The translations under genes were made by a program, and so were the position numbers. Below are positions 1-8,284 of a DNA stretch of 64,000 nt, one piece after another (position 1 is the first letter of the stretch; every line of letters starts with the position of its first letter). The DNA comes from Prevotellaceae bacterium UBA1746. Lineage in GTDB: Bacteria > Bacteroidota > Bacteroidia > Bacteroidales > Bacteroidaceae. The stretch covers positions 18,845-82,844 of the forward strand of contig DCHS01000049.1 in assembly GCA_002314875.1 (NCBI GenBank). Direction: 5' to 3'. Below the pieces are notes generated by a model. The model saw only the letters and a program-made list of their open reading frames with translations, had not been told where the DNA came from and did no database searches.

Positions 1-1
1 C

Positions 2-2839
2 TCTTTCAGAGATCATCTCCAGCCTGGTCAAGAAGAAACTTGGTCTCTACGCGTGAAACACCCTGATGGAACCCCAGCAGATGCTATGGTTATGGCACGC
101 CTGTATGATGCCTCCCTCGATGCTTTCGCTGAGAATCCCTGGAAATTTTACTTGATTTTCAACCGTTATCTTCCCAAAGTTTCAAGTGAGACCACTTCAT
201 TCTATGCTTCCAGTCTTGACTATGCAAAGTCGATTAAGTTCTATGATGCGGTACCTAATTATACCCATTGGCAGCCTTCTATGTTCTATTATTACGTTCC
301 GATGAAGTCAACCTTTGCTAAAAAGGCCCTTTATAGTGCAAGGAATGTCAGATTGTATGATTGTGTTGAAGAAAGTGCGCCGATGCCTCTTGCAGATAGT
401 TTTGGTGCAGGAGTAGAAGAAGTGGCTGTTTCTGCCAAGGCTGCAGGAATGTCAAGCAACGATGTGGGACCTACAGAATCTGAAGTTGATACCTCTGCTG
501 CTGCCGAGGCCATGCAAATGCAAGTTCGTGAAAACTTCGATGAAACCGCCTTCTTTATGCCGAAACTTCACACTGATGCAGATGGTGTTGTGACATTGAA
601 CTTCACACTTCCTGAAAGCCTGACTCAGTGGAACTTTACGGCGCTTGCCCATGATAAGAAGATGAATTATGGTCTGCTCAATGACACGATTGTTGCTCAA
701 AAGCAGATTATGACCGAAATCGCAGCACCGCGCTTCCTCCGTGATGGTGACGAAACGGAAATTCCGGTAACGGTGAGAAATCTCACGGAGAGCGATGCTA
801 ATGCCGAGCTTATCTTCGTTGTTTCTGATGCTGCAACAACGAAAGCCCTCAAGACCGAAAAACGTGCGATAACGATTGCTGCTAAGAATGCAGTGACATT
901 ATACTTCCCCCTCAAAGCCTCTATGGCCGCACTGGGCATTACCGCCGATCAAGTAGACAAGAGCAGCAGCCTTTCAGAAGCATTAGGAAATCTGCTTTTG
1001 CGTGCAGTGGCTAAAACCAAACCTGCCAGCAAAAATGCAGAAACCTATTCTGATGGTGAGCAACGTGAACTCCCCTTGCTTTCCGGCCGTCTTGCCATTC
1101 AGACTACCGTGCCATTCTCTGCAACGAAAACTGGTAATCCTACTGTTGACCTTTCTGCTTTGCACCTTTCTGAACTGATGAAGAAAGATGCGCTTTGTCA
1201 ACCCCAATTAACCTTGGAATACAGTGCAAATCCAATATGGAATGTTGTTCGAGTAATTCCGACGCTATTGTCAGATGAAGCGTACAGTGCGACCGGATGG
1301 GCAACACGCCTTTATGGTATAGAAATGGCAGATTACCTGCGCCAGCAGTATGGTCAGAAAGAAACAAAGACGAATGCTTCCTCTGCAGCATCTTCTCAAA
1401 AGCGTGTGACCAATTTCCCGCTTGATGAGACGGATGCTTCTGTTTCCGATACGCTCGCAAAGATTCTTCCTGATGCTGAAACCATCAATGCGATGCGCTA
1501 TACGGCACTTGATCATTTGAAAGACTTCCAAAATGGCGATGGTGGTTTCTCCTGGCTTAAAGGTTTCTATTCTTCCTGCTGGATAACTACCGACGTCTGC
1601 ATCCTTTTGGCTCGTCAGAAGAAATTGACGGGATGCAATTCTGCTAATGCAGTTCTTGACAAAGCCACAAAATATCTGGAGAAAGAAGTTGCTGAACTGG
1701 TTCAAGAAATGAAGAAAGCGAAAGTGGAAGTCGGTATCAGTGAACTCCAACTCCGTTATCTTTATCTTCGTCAGTTGCAAGGCCTAGAACCCGATGCCGA
1801 TGCGAAATACTTGTTGGAATTGGCATCGAAAGAAAAGAAAGATCTGACAATGTATGGTAAGAGTGCTTTGGCTCAGGTACTTGCAGACGCTTCCAATAGT
1901 GGTGAGCTCTCAAAGAAGAAGAGTGACAATTATCTTGCTGCTGCTGATCTTGCTATGCAAAGTCTCGTGGAACATACCGTGTTCACAGAGGAAATGGGAC
2001 GCTATTTCGATACCTATCGAGCAATGAGCGGTTGGGCAAGTTATCGTATCCCTACGCAGACCATGGCTATAGAAGCACTTGATAACAAGAATCTTGTGCA
2101 GAATCCAAACGGATGGCTTGCAAATCAAGATGCAAAACAACTTCAAGAAGAATTCCGACTTTGGCTGTTGCAAAGCAAACGAACCCAGCAGTGGGAAAAT
2201 AGTCGTGCTACGGCTGATGCAACTTACGCTTTGTTGAACAATCAACCCTATCAGCCATTGACGGCAGAAGATTATTGTAAGCGTGAACTGACAACCACAG
2301 AAACTCAGAAAGCCATAAAGAATGCCTCCTATAATATTAGTAAGCGTACAGATGGTCTCTCCTGGGGTGCAATATATGCAGATTACACCTTACCCGCTTC
2401 TGAAGTAGAGCAGAGCAGTGCTGGTTTCACTTTAGAGCGCAAGTGGCAAGTTCTAGTGGACAAAGAATGGAAAGACATTACTGCGAAGAATGCCCCAAAA
2501 GTAGGCAGTCATGTTCGTCAAGTGTTTTATTTGAAAGCAGACCGTGATTTCGATTTCGTCCAGCTCGAAGCCAGCCGTGCAGCTTGCCTTGAACCAATGC
2601 AGCCGTTGAGCGGTACCACTTGGATGGGCGGCCTTTTCGCTTATCGCATGGTTCGCGATACTCGTAATGACTACTTCTTTGAACACATTGCAAAAGGCAG
2701 TTATACTTTCACAGAAGAATATGTAGTTGATCGTACAGGAAGTTTCACTACCGGCATCGCTCATCTGCAGTGCACGTTCGCTCCCGAATTTGGAGCTTAT
2801 GCCACCTCTTCTGTACTAAAAATTCAGCGAGAGAACTGA
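2..2839 (+). CDS. Alpha-2-macroglobulin family protein, 5' end cut by the window
   Basis: The reading frame is open from base 2, and the first residues before the GTG at 53 (PGQEETWSLRVKHPDGTPA) fit the family, so the gene starts outside the window. The visible part holds the A2M core (FDETAFFMPKLHTDADG, near residue 165 counted from 53) and an alpha-alpha barrel marked by NGDGGFSWL near residue 495. Family members are large periplasmic or outer-membrane proteins thought to trap proteases. The CxEQ thioester motif expected just before the barrel is not seen; the matching stretch near residue 410 reads YSATGWATRLYG. A trapping mechanism without a covalent thioester is therefore likely (inference). 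It is followed by a strong terminator. Family assignment is secure; function is not. Confidence 0.9.
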   Translation, partial: SFRDHLQPGQEETWSLRVKHPDGTPADAMVMARLYDASLDAFAENPWKFYLIFNRYLPKVSSETTSFYASSLDYAKSIKFYDAVPNYTHWQPSMFYYYVPMKSTFAKKALYSARNVRLYDCVEESAPMPLADSFGAGVEEVAVSAKAAGMSSNDVGPTESEVDTSAAAEAMQMQVRENFDETAFFMPKLHTDADGVVTLNFTLPESLTQWNFTALAHDKKMNYGLLNDTIVAQKQIMTEIAAPRFLRDGDETEIPVTVRNLTESDANAELIFVVSDAATTKALKTEKRAITIAAKNAVTLYFPLKASMAALGITADQVDKSSSLSEALGNLLLRAVAKTKPASKNAETYSDGEQRELPLLSGRLAIQTTVPFSATKTGNPTVDLSALHLSELMKKDALCQPQLTLEYSANPIWNVVRVIPTLLSDEAYSATGWATRLYGIEMADYLRQQYGQKETKTNASSAASSQKRVTNFPLDETDASVSDTLAKILPDAETINAMRYTALDHLKDFQNGDGGFSWLKGFYSSCWITTDVCILLARQKKLTGCNSANAVLDKATKYLEKEVAELVQEMKKAKVEVGISELQLRYLYLRQLQGLEPDADAKYLLELASKEKKDLTMYGKSALAQVLADASNSGELSKKKSDNYLAAADLAMQSLVEHTVFTEEMGRYFDTYRAMSGWASYRIPTQTMAIEALDNKNLVQNPNGWLANQDAKQLQEEFRLWLLQSKRTQQWENSRATADATYALLNNQPYQPLTAEDYCKRELTTTETQKAIKNASYNISKRTDGLSWGAIYADYTLPASEVEQSSAGFTLERKWQVLVDKEWKDITAKNAPKVGSHVRQVFYLKADRDFDFVQLEASRAACLEPMQPLSGTTWMGGLFAYRMVRDTRNDYFFEHIAKGSYTFTEEYVVDRTGSFTTGIAHLQCTFAPEFGAYATSSVLKIQREN

Positions 2840-2860
2840 ATATTAGGCACTAACGAAATT

Positions 2861-2900
2861 TGCGCCCTTGGTTTTTCTGTTCCGAGGGCGCATTTTTTTT
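2861..2900 (+). terminator. Rho-independent terminator after the A2M gene
   Basis: An 11-bp stem, TGCGCCCTTGG with CCGAGGGCGCA, closes a loop of about 10 nt and is followed by eight T. It lies about 20 bases after the A2M stop codon. Confidence 0.9.
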
Positions 2901-3327
2901 GCTGTTTTGAAGGCAAAAATGCCCCTGATAGTCAATATTTTGGCTTAAAAAATCGGCACAAAAATCGCAAAATGTGCAATTTTTGTGGTGTTTTACCCTC
3001 GTTTTTGCAATATTAGAGTGCGCAATCCGCCTTTAATATTGTTAAAGAGTGCGTTATAAATGTTAAAATATTGTGTAAGAGGCAGAAAAGCCGTACCTTT
3101 GCAGTCGCAAGCCTCTGATAATGGGCGTTTTTTAACGATAAAAATGAAAATAGACGCGCATTTTTAGCCCCATTTAAATCAGAAAATATATTGCTTTTGA
3201 AGACACGGGCGCTGTCTTCCCTTACGATGGTATTATATCGTCCGATACAGTATCGTCGGGTGCCATAATTCTTTGGTGCTCATTTATTATTATTAATTAA
3301 AATCACTCCCCTGCGCCCCAATTTATT
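2901..3327 (+). promoter_or_regulatory. Gene-free region: inverted repeat, promoter and long structured leader of rlpA
   Basis: This stretch has no plausible gene. CACAAAAAT at 2957-2965 is matched by ATTTTTGTG at 2979-2987. A Bacteroidetes promoter follows: TTG at 3071-3073, then TACCTTTG at 3094-3101, with a 20-nt spacer. This implies a transcript start near 3107 and a leader of about 220 nt before the ATG at 3328. The leader holds GAAGACA(3199)-TGTCTTC(3213) with a 7-nt loop, ACGAT(3224)-ATCGT(3237), and CGATAC-a-GTATCG (3243-3255). The promoter is well supported. A regulatory role for the hairpins is inference. Confidence 0.65.
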
Positions 3328-3948
3328 ATGAAGATCAAAGCACTTTTATTGACCCTCTTCTCCATCGTTGTTCTTTCCAATCTTTGCGGTATCGCAAAAA
3401 CCCTCGACAAGAGAACTTCCACAGGTAATGCTACCTATTACGGAAGCAATTGGAACGGACGCCGCACGAGCTCTGGTGCCATTTTTAATGCTGACTCTAT
3501 GACATGTGCCCACCGCACACTTCCCTTCGGAACCCTCCTTCTTGTTCGCAATAAGGTAAATGGTAAAGAAGTTGTTGTGAAGGTGACCGACCGCGGACCT
3601 TTCCGCAAGGGTGCTATTATCGACCTTACCACTGCAGCTGCAAAGAAGATCGATATGGTACGAATGGGTGTCTGCCCCGTTGAAATTGCAGAAATCAGTC
3701 CTGAAGCCGCTGCTTCTATTCGTCTTAACGCCGATAAGGATCAGCCCGTTCTTCCCGAACTCGAGTTGTATGACCCTATTACTGGTAACTACTACTCAAT
3801 GAACGAATGGCAGAAGCGCGACCAGACTCGCCGCGCCGTTGCCAAGACCAACGCTGCAAAGCAGAGTTCAACCTTTACCGCAAAAGCCAAGTCTGGTTAC
3901 AAGGTTCTCAAGCAGAATAGTACCGCAAAGGCAAGCGTAAAGAAGTAA
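3328..3948 (+). CDS. RlpA-like double-psi beta-barrel protein (septal ring lytic transglycosylase family)
   Basis: This is a 206-aa exported protein with an N-terminal signal segment (KALLLTLFSIVVLSNLCGIA). The double-psi beta-barrel spans about residues 30-125, with the family blocks TGNATYYG, CAHRTLPFGT and VKVTDRGPF. RlpA proteins act on or bind peptidoglycan stripped of stem peptides at the septum. The SPOR domain that usually targets RlpA to denuded glycan is absent; the C-terminus is instead a basic, low-complexity tail rich in Ala, Lys and Thr. It is transcribed alone, from the promoter at 3071-3101 to the terminator near 3964. Whether it cleaves glycan cannot be told from sequence. 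Confidence 0.85.
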   Translation: MKIKALLLTLFSIVVLSNLCGIAKTLDKRTSTGNATYYGSNWNGRRTSSGAIFNADSMTCAHRTLPFGTLLLVRNKVNGKEVVVKVTDRGPFRKGAIIDLTTAAAKKIDMVRMGVCPVEIAEISPEAAASIRLNADKDQPVLPELELYDPITGNYYSMNEWQKRDQTRRAVAKTNAAKQSSTFTAKAKSGYKVLKQNSTAKASVKK

Positions 3949-3963
3949 TTTATAAGATTCAGA

Positions 3964-4001
3964 AAATCCCCGAGAGAATTGCATCTCCCGGGGATTTTTT
4001 T
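3964..4001 (+). terminator. Terminator after the RlpA-like gene
   Basis: AATCCCCGAGAGA pairs with TCTCCCGGGGATT, with one mismatch, and is followed by a T run. Confidence 0.85.
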
Positions 4002-4265
4002 GCGCCCCAAAGTTTTGTGTGTTTTTCTTCTGGATGACGGTTTCCGTGGCTTATTCGTAAAACGTTCCCCGTTTTGACAGCCCTCAAACAGCCAAAAAGT
4101 ACATTATTATGTTAAAATTGGTCATTTTGCAGAAAAAAAGTAGGATTTCTGCTTTTATTTCATAAATTCGTTGTAAATTTGCTCCGAAAATCCCACATAG
4201 TGGGAGACACCATTTGACTATTATCTAATTCTATTTATTGTTTAACTTAATTTTTTCCTCTATCT
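4002..4265 (+). promoter_or_regulatory. Promoter and 5' leader of the large surface protein
   Basis: The -7 element TAAATTTG lies at 4174-4181; the -33 element is weak. The predicted transcript start near 4188 puts a perfect stem-loop, TCCCAC-ATA-GTGGGA (4191-4205), at the very 5' end of the mRNA. About 60 AT-rich bases then lead to the ATG. Nothing gene-like is seen between 4002 and 4170. Confidence 0.6.
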
Positions 4266-7200
4266 ATGAAGAAAAGTTTACAACTTCTTGTGACAGCTGC
4301 AATGTTCGCAGCCGGTGCAATGACAGCCTCTGCAGACCGCTACTATGAGACTACCTCAAGTATCGATCCTTATGAAGGCGTTCAGGAAGGTGTACAGTAC
4401 GCTCTTCAGGGTGGTCAGGCCGAATTTGCCGGTACTTCTGCATTCCTGAACGGTACTTCTTTCACTTTCTCTGGTCACTTGAATGCCACCAATCTTTACA
4501 CCTTCGTAAAGACTGGCGGTGAGACAGCTGACGGTTACACCGTTTACTACATCAAGAACAGCGCAGGTGAGTATCTCTATGCTCCCGGCCAGACCAACCT
4601 TTACGGTACCTCTGAAAACCGTGCTTGGAAGGTTGCCCTCAAGCCTGCTTCTGTTTACGAAAGCGACTATGAGTACAGCAATGATGACGATGATTACACC
4701 GGTATCGACGCTTATGCTCAGGAAGCTAAGGATTTAGGCGATGAGTTCGATTACTCAACAGCTACCTATCTTGACGTATCTAATGGTACTATCATTGTAG
4801 ATGCTGAAGGCGATATCACCGCAGCATGTACTTATCTTCTCAGCCTTGCAAGCGGCGCTAGCACTGGTGATCTTGCAAAGGGTACCAACTACAACCGCAA
4901 CGTATGGGTTATTTATGAAACCCAGCAGCAGGATGCTTTGAGCTATCTTGACACCGTTCTTAACGAACTCTTCCCCAACGGTTTCGATCCCGACAACTAT
5001 GAAGTAGGTATCGACCCCGGTCAGTACAGTGAAGATGCTCTCAACGCTCTTATTGAAGCTTATGATGCAACTCAGGGTGATGTAAACGAAAATAACGCTG
5101 AAGCTCTCGCAGACGCTCTTAAGGCTGCTTGGGAAGCATTCAAGGCAAGCTTCGTAAACTTCGGTGAAGGTTACTACATCATTACCACCTTCCGTTCTCC
5201 CACTGGTGTTCTCTTCGACAACACGGACAACGTATCTGGTATGACCTCTAACTACTACACCATCACTAGTCCTGCAGTAGCTATTACTCACACCCAGAAT
5301 GGTACTGAGTATTCTTGTGGTGATTGGGACGTTTATGATCCTGACAATGATGATGCATGGATTGGCCATGCTGCAGCTCCCTACTTCATCTGGAAGGTTA
5401 TCAAGACTGATGTTCCGGGTATGTACTTCGTTCAGAACTGGAAGACTGGTCGTTACATCGGTACTCCTGGTGCTTCTAAGGCTTCTAATACTCCAATTCC
5501 TATGGTAGAAGAGCCCAATGCTAAGTTCAACATGGCTCCCTCTGAAAGCACTCCCGGTTACTGGAAGTTCTACTCTGACGAACTTACCAAGCAAGGTGCT
5601 TGGGGCGGCGGCTGGGAAATGGGTGGTCTCCACGCTCCTGGTGATGTCCTCAACATGGTAACTTGGAACAGCGAAACTGAAGGTTCACTCTGGTACCCCC
5701 GTTCTGTAACCGACGAAATGCTTGAAACCATCAAGGCTCTCGGTGAACAGCCCGCTCTCAACCAGGAACTCAAGAACCTCGTTAATACTGTTGAATCAAC
5801 TATCGAAGACAACATCAACTGGGGTCTTGCTCTTGACGGACAGACTATTTCTGCTAACGCTGACGTTCAGGCTTGGTTGAACTTCTCTGAAGTTGACGGT
5901 CTCGTAACTGACGGTGAAGCTCAGATTACTTCTAACGCTGCTGACTCTTCTGAAGGTACCGACTTCTCTATTTTCACTGATGGTGACCTCACTAACCTTT
6001 GGCACTCTTCATGGCACGAGTCTGATTCTCCCGTTGACGAAGAAGGCAACTACCTCCCCCACGATCTCGAAATCGACCTCCAGAAGTCTGTTGAGGCTGT
6101 TACCATCAAGATGGTATCTCGTAACGGCCACGATGTAAACGGTCTTCCTTGGGATGTAGCTGTTTACGGTTCTAACGACGGTGAAAACTGGACTCTCGTT
6201 TCTGATTCTGTTCGCGTACACTGGTATAGCGCTGCTGATGCAGTTGGTACCGTTGCTGGTTCTACCAACTACGCTGGTTGGTTCACCTCTCCCCTCGGTT
6301 ACAGCCACGTTCGTTTCGACGTATTCAACACCTATTCTGATAAGGGTTCTTACGGTAAGTACTTCAACCTCTCAGAACTTCGTGCATACGAAGGTGCAGA
6401 ACCTTGGGCAATCGTAGAAGATCCCAACTCTCCTTACTACATTGCTGACGAATCTCTCCGTAACGCAGTTGACGAACTCGTAGATCAGGCTAAGTCTGAA
6501 CTCGAAGACAACCTCGCTACTCGTGAGACTATCGACGCTCTTACCGCTGCATTCGACGCTTTGAAGGCTGCTATGCCTAACGTTGCTCAGCTCACTGACC
6601 TCATCGCAAGCGCTCAGACTACTCACGACGGTGCTGAAGTTGGTACTGATCCTGGTTACTTCGATCAGGCTGCTATCGATGCACTTCAGGCTGCTATCGA
6701 CGCTGCTTCCGCTGCTAAGAAGGACAACATGACCGTTGACGAAGTTAAGGCTGCTGTTGCTGCTCTTAATGCTGCACTCGATGCATTCGCTGACGCTCTT
6801 ATCCGTCCCGTTGACGGTATCTACATGATCAAGAGTACTTCTGGTACTGCTTCTAACGAACTCACAGCAATGTTCGCTCAGAACTCTTCTAAGCTTGGTT
6901 CTGTTCAGAAGGGTGGTCGTACCTACAACAAGGAAAGCCAGGTTTATGACAACGATCCTACCTTCGCTGACCGTCTTGGCGCATACTGGCAGGTTGAAAA
7001 GTCTGGTGAAGGTTACACCATGAAGAACCTCTACACTGGTCTCTATCTCTCTCCCGTAAGCAACGAATCTGAAGCTGTTGCTCAGAGCGAAACTCCTTAT
7101 GTATTCGGTCTCCAGTTCGCTAACCGTGCTGGTAGCTTCAACATCCTTATCGACAAGGCTGATGCTTACAACGGTACTTATCTCTATGTTAACGCACAGC

Positions 7201-7949
7201 CCGGTGGTGGTGTTGTAACTTGGAGCTCTGCTGGTGAATTCGTAACTGATGATGACGGTAACGTTATCGGTACCGACAACAGCGGTTGGGCATTCGTTCC
7301 CCAGGAAAGCATTGCTGCAGTTTATGACAACATCTACAACAGCGGTATGGTTTATGACCTCGAAGTTAAGAACGCTCCTCAGATCGTTACCTTCCCCGTT
7401 GACGTTGACGTTGAATTCACTGAAGACGCTAAGTTCTATACCGTAATTGGTCAGGATGCTGCTAAGAACATCCAGCTTGAAGAAGCTAAGGAAGTTAAGG
7501 CTGGTAGCGCTTACGTTCTCGTTCCTGCTAGTGCAGAAGCAACCGATATCCGTGTTTACTTCTCTGCAGACAAGTACGATGCTCTCAACCCCACTTGCAC
7601 TGCTGCTGAAGCTGTAAATGGTCTTGTTCCTGTATTCGAATATACTGAAGTTCCCGCAGGTTGTGGTGTATTCAACCCCGCTCACACTCTCGTTCTCGTA
7701 GCTGAAGAAGGTGACGAAGTTGACGCTAACACTGGTTACTTCGCTGTTCTTCCCGAAACCACTCAGACTGGTGCTGCTCAGATCGCTGCTGAAGCTCGCA
7801 TCAATCCCGAGGGTATCAATACCGTTACCTTCGTTAACAACAAGGCTGATAACAAGATCTACACTCTCTCTGGTGTTCGCGTTAATAGCGTGAAGAACCT
7901 CCCCGCAGGTCTTTATATCATCAACGGTAAGAAGTACATCGTTAAGTAA
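4266..7949 (+). CDS. Large secreted surface protein with discoidin (F5/8 type C) and FIVAR-like repeats
   Basis: This 1227-aa protein has a signal peptide (AAMFAAGAMTASADR). The N-terminal 400 residues contain lectin-like beta-rich segments. A discoidin/F5-8C-like domain lies around residues 560-710 (FSIFTDGDLTNLWHSSW, then VAVYGSNDGENWTLVSD). Ala-rich helical FIVAR-like repeats cover about 720-860 (LTAAFDALKAA, ALQAAIDAASAA). The C-terminus (YTLSGVRVNSVKNLPAGLY, then INGKKYIVK) matches the tail of many secreted Prevotella proteins and may be a sorting signal. No glycosidase or protease core was recognised, so a glycan-binding adhesin or structural surface protein is the best guess. Codon use is extremely uniform (GGT, CGT, CTC, AAC, GAA), a sign of very high expression. 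Confidence 0.75.
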   Translation: MKKSLQLLVTAAMFAAGAMTASADRYYETTSSIDPYEGVQEGVQYALQGGQAEFAGTSAFLNGTSFTFSGHLNATNLYTFVKTGGETADGYTVYYIKNSAGEYLYAPGQTNLYGTSENRAWKVALKPASVYESDYEYSNDDDDYTGIDAYAQEAKDLGDEFDYSTATYLDVSNGTIIVDAEGDITAACTYLLSLASGASTGDLAKGTNYNRNVWVIYETQQQDALSYLDTVLNELFPNGFDPDNYEVGIDPGQYSEDALNALIEAYDATQGDVNENNAEALADALKAAWEAFKASFVNFGEGYYIITTFRSPTGVLFDNTDNVSGMTSNYYTITSPAVAITHTQNGTEYSCGDWDVYDPDNDDAWIGHAAAPYFIWKVIKTDVPGMYFVQNWKTGRYIGTPGASKASNTPIPMVEEPNAKFNMAPSESTPGYWKFYSDELTKQGAWGGGWEMGGLHAPGDVLNMVTWNSETEGSLWYPRSVTDEMLETIKALGEQPALNQELKNLVNTVESTIEDNINWGLALDGQTISANADVQAWLNFSEVDGLVTDGEAQITSNAADSSEGTDFSIFTDGDLTNLWHSSWHESDSPVDEEGNYLPHDLEIDLQKSVEAVTIKMVSRNGHDVNGLPWDVAVYGSNDGENWTLVSDSVRVHWYSAADAVGTVAGSTNYAGWFTSPLGYSHVRFDVFNTYSDKGSYGKYFNLSELRAYEGAEPWAIVEDPNSPYYIADESLRNAVDELVDQAKSELEDNLATRETIDALTAAFDALKAAMPNVAQLTDLIASAQTTHDGAEVGTDPGYFDQAAIDALQAAIDAASAAKKDNMTVDEVKAAVAALNAALDAFADALIRPVDGIYMIKSTSGTASNELTAMFAQNSSKLGSVQKGGRTYNKESQVYDNDPTFADRLGAYWQVEKSGEGYTMKNLYTGLYLSPVSNESEAVAQSETPYVFGLQFANRAGSFNILIDKADAYNGTYLYVNAQPGGGVVTWSSAGEFVTDDDGNVIGTDNSGWAFVPQESIAAVYDNIYNSGMVYDLEVKNAPQIVTFPVDVDVEFTEDAKFYTVIGQDAAKNIQLEEAKEVKAGSAYVLVPASAEATDIRVYFSADKYDALNPTCTAAEAVNGLVPVFEYTEVPAGCGVFNPAHTLVLVAEEGDEVDANTGYFAVLPETTQTGAAQIAAEARINPEGINTVTFVNNKADNKIYTLSGVRVNSVKNLPAGLYIINGKKYIVK

Positions 7950-8000
7950 TTCGAACTTTGATCTAACATTTCTTGTTCAGTCTTTCAGGCTGATTTAGAA

Positions 8001-8046
8001 AAACCATAATGACCGCCGCAGGCTTCTTGCCTGCGGCGGTTTTTTC
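8001..8046 (+). terminator. Strong terminator after the surface protein gene
   Basis: ACCGCCGCAGGC-ttctt-GCCTGCGGCGGT is a perfect 12-bp stem followed by T6. It is flanked by an A run on the other side, so it may work in both directions. Confidence 0.95.
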
Positions 8047-8284
8047 GTGTGTTCTATTTCTCGTTTTCTTTTTATTCTTCGTGTGCACGTATATATAAAG
8101 AGGAGAAAAATGTAATGTCTGCTAATACTTAGTTGGCGAAATTTATTCTTGACTTCGCAGAAATTGTTACAAAAGGTGAAAATCAAAAAATTAGTCGAAT
8201 GAAAACCTTGTAATAAAAGAAAGTTTCCGTAATTTTGCACCCGCAAAAATAAAATTAGCAGATATACGAAATCCTAAATAGATA
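8047..8284 (+). promoter_or_regulatory. Promoter region of the DUF5686 gene
   Basis: TTG at 8208-8210 and TAATTTTG at 8230-8237 are separated by 19 nt. The predicted start near 8243 gives a leader of about 40 nt. The rest of this stretch is AT-rich with no gene, repeat or RNA recognised. Confidence 0.7.

Noticed and set aside
6372..7685. 437-codon open frame on the minus strand inside the surface protein gene
   Set aside because: It is a shadow of the strong codon bias of the plus-strand gene; its product is Ser/Val-rich with no domain, signal or promoter.
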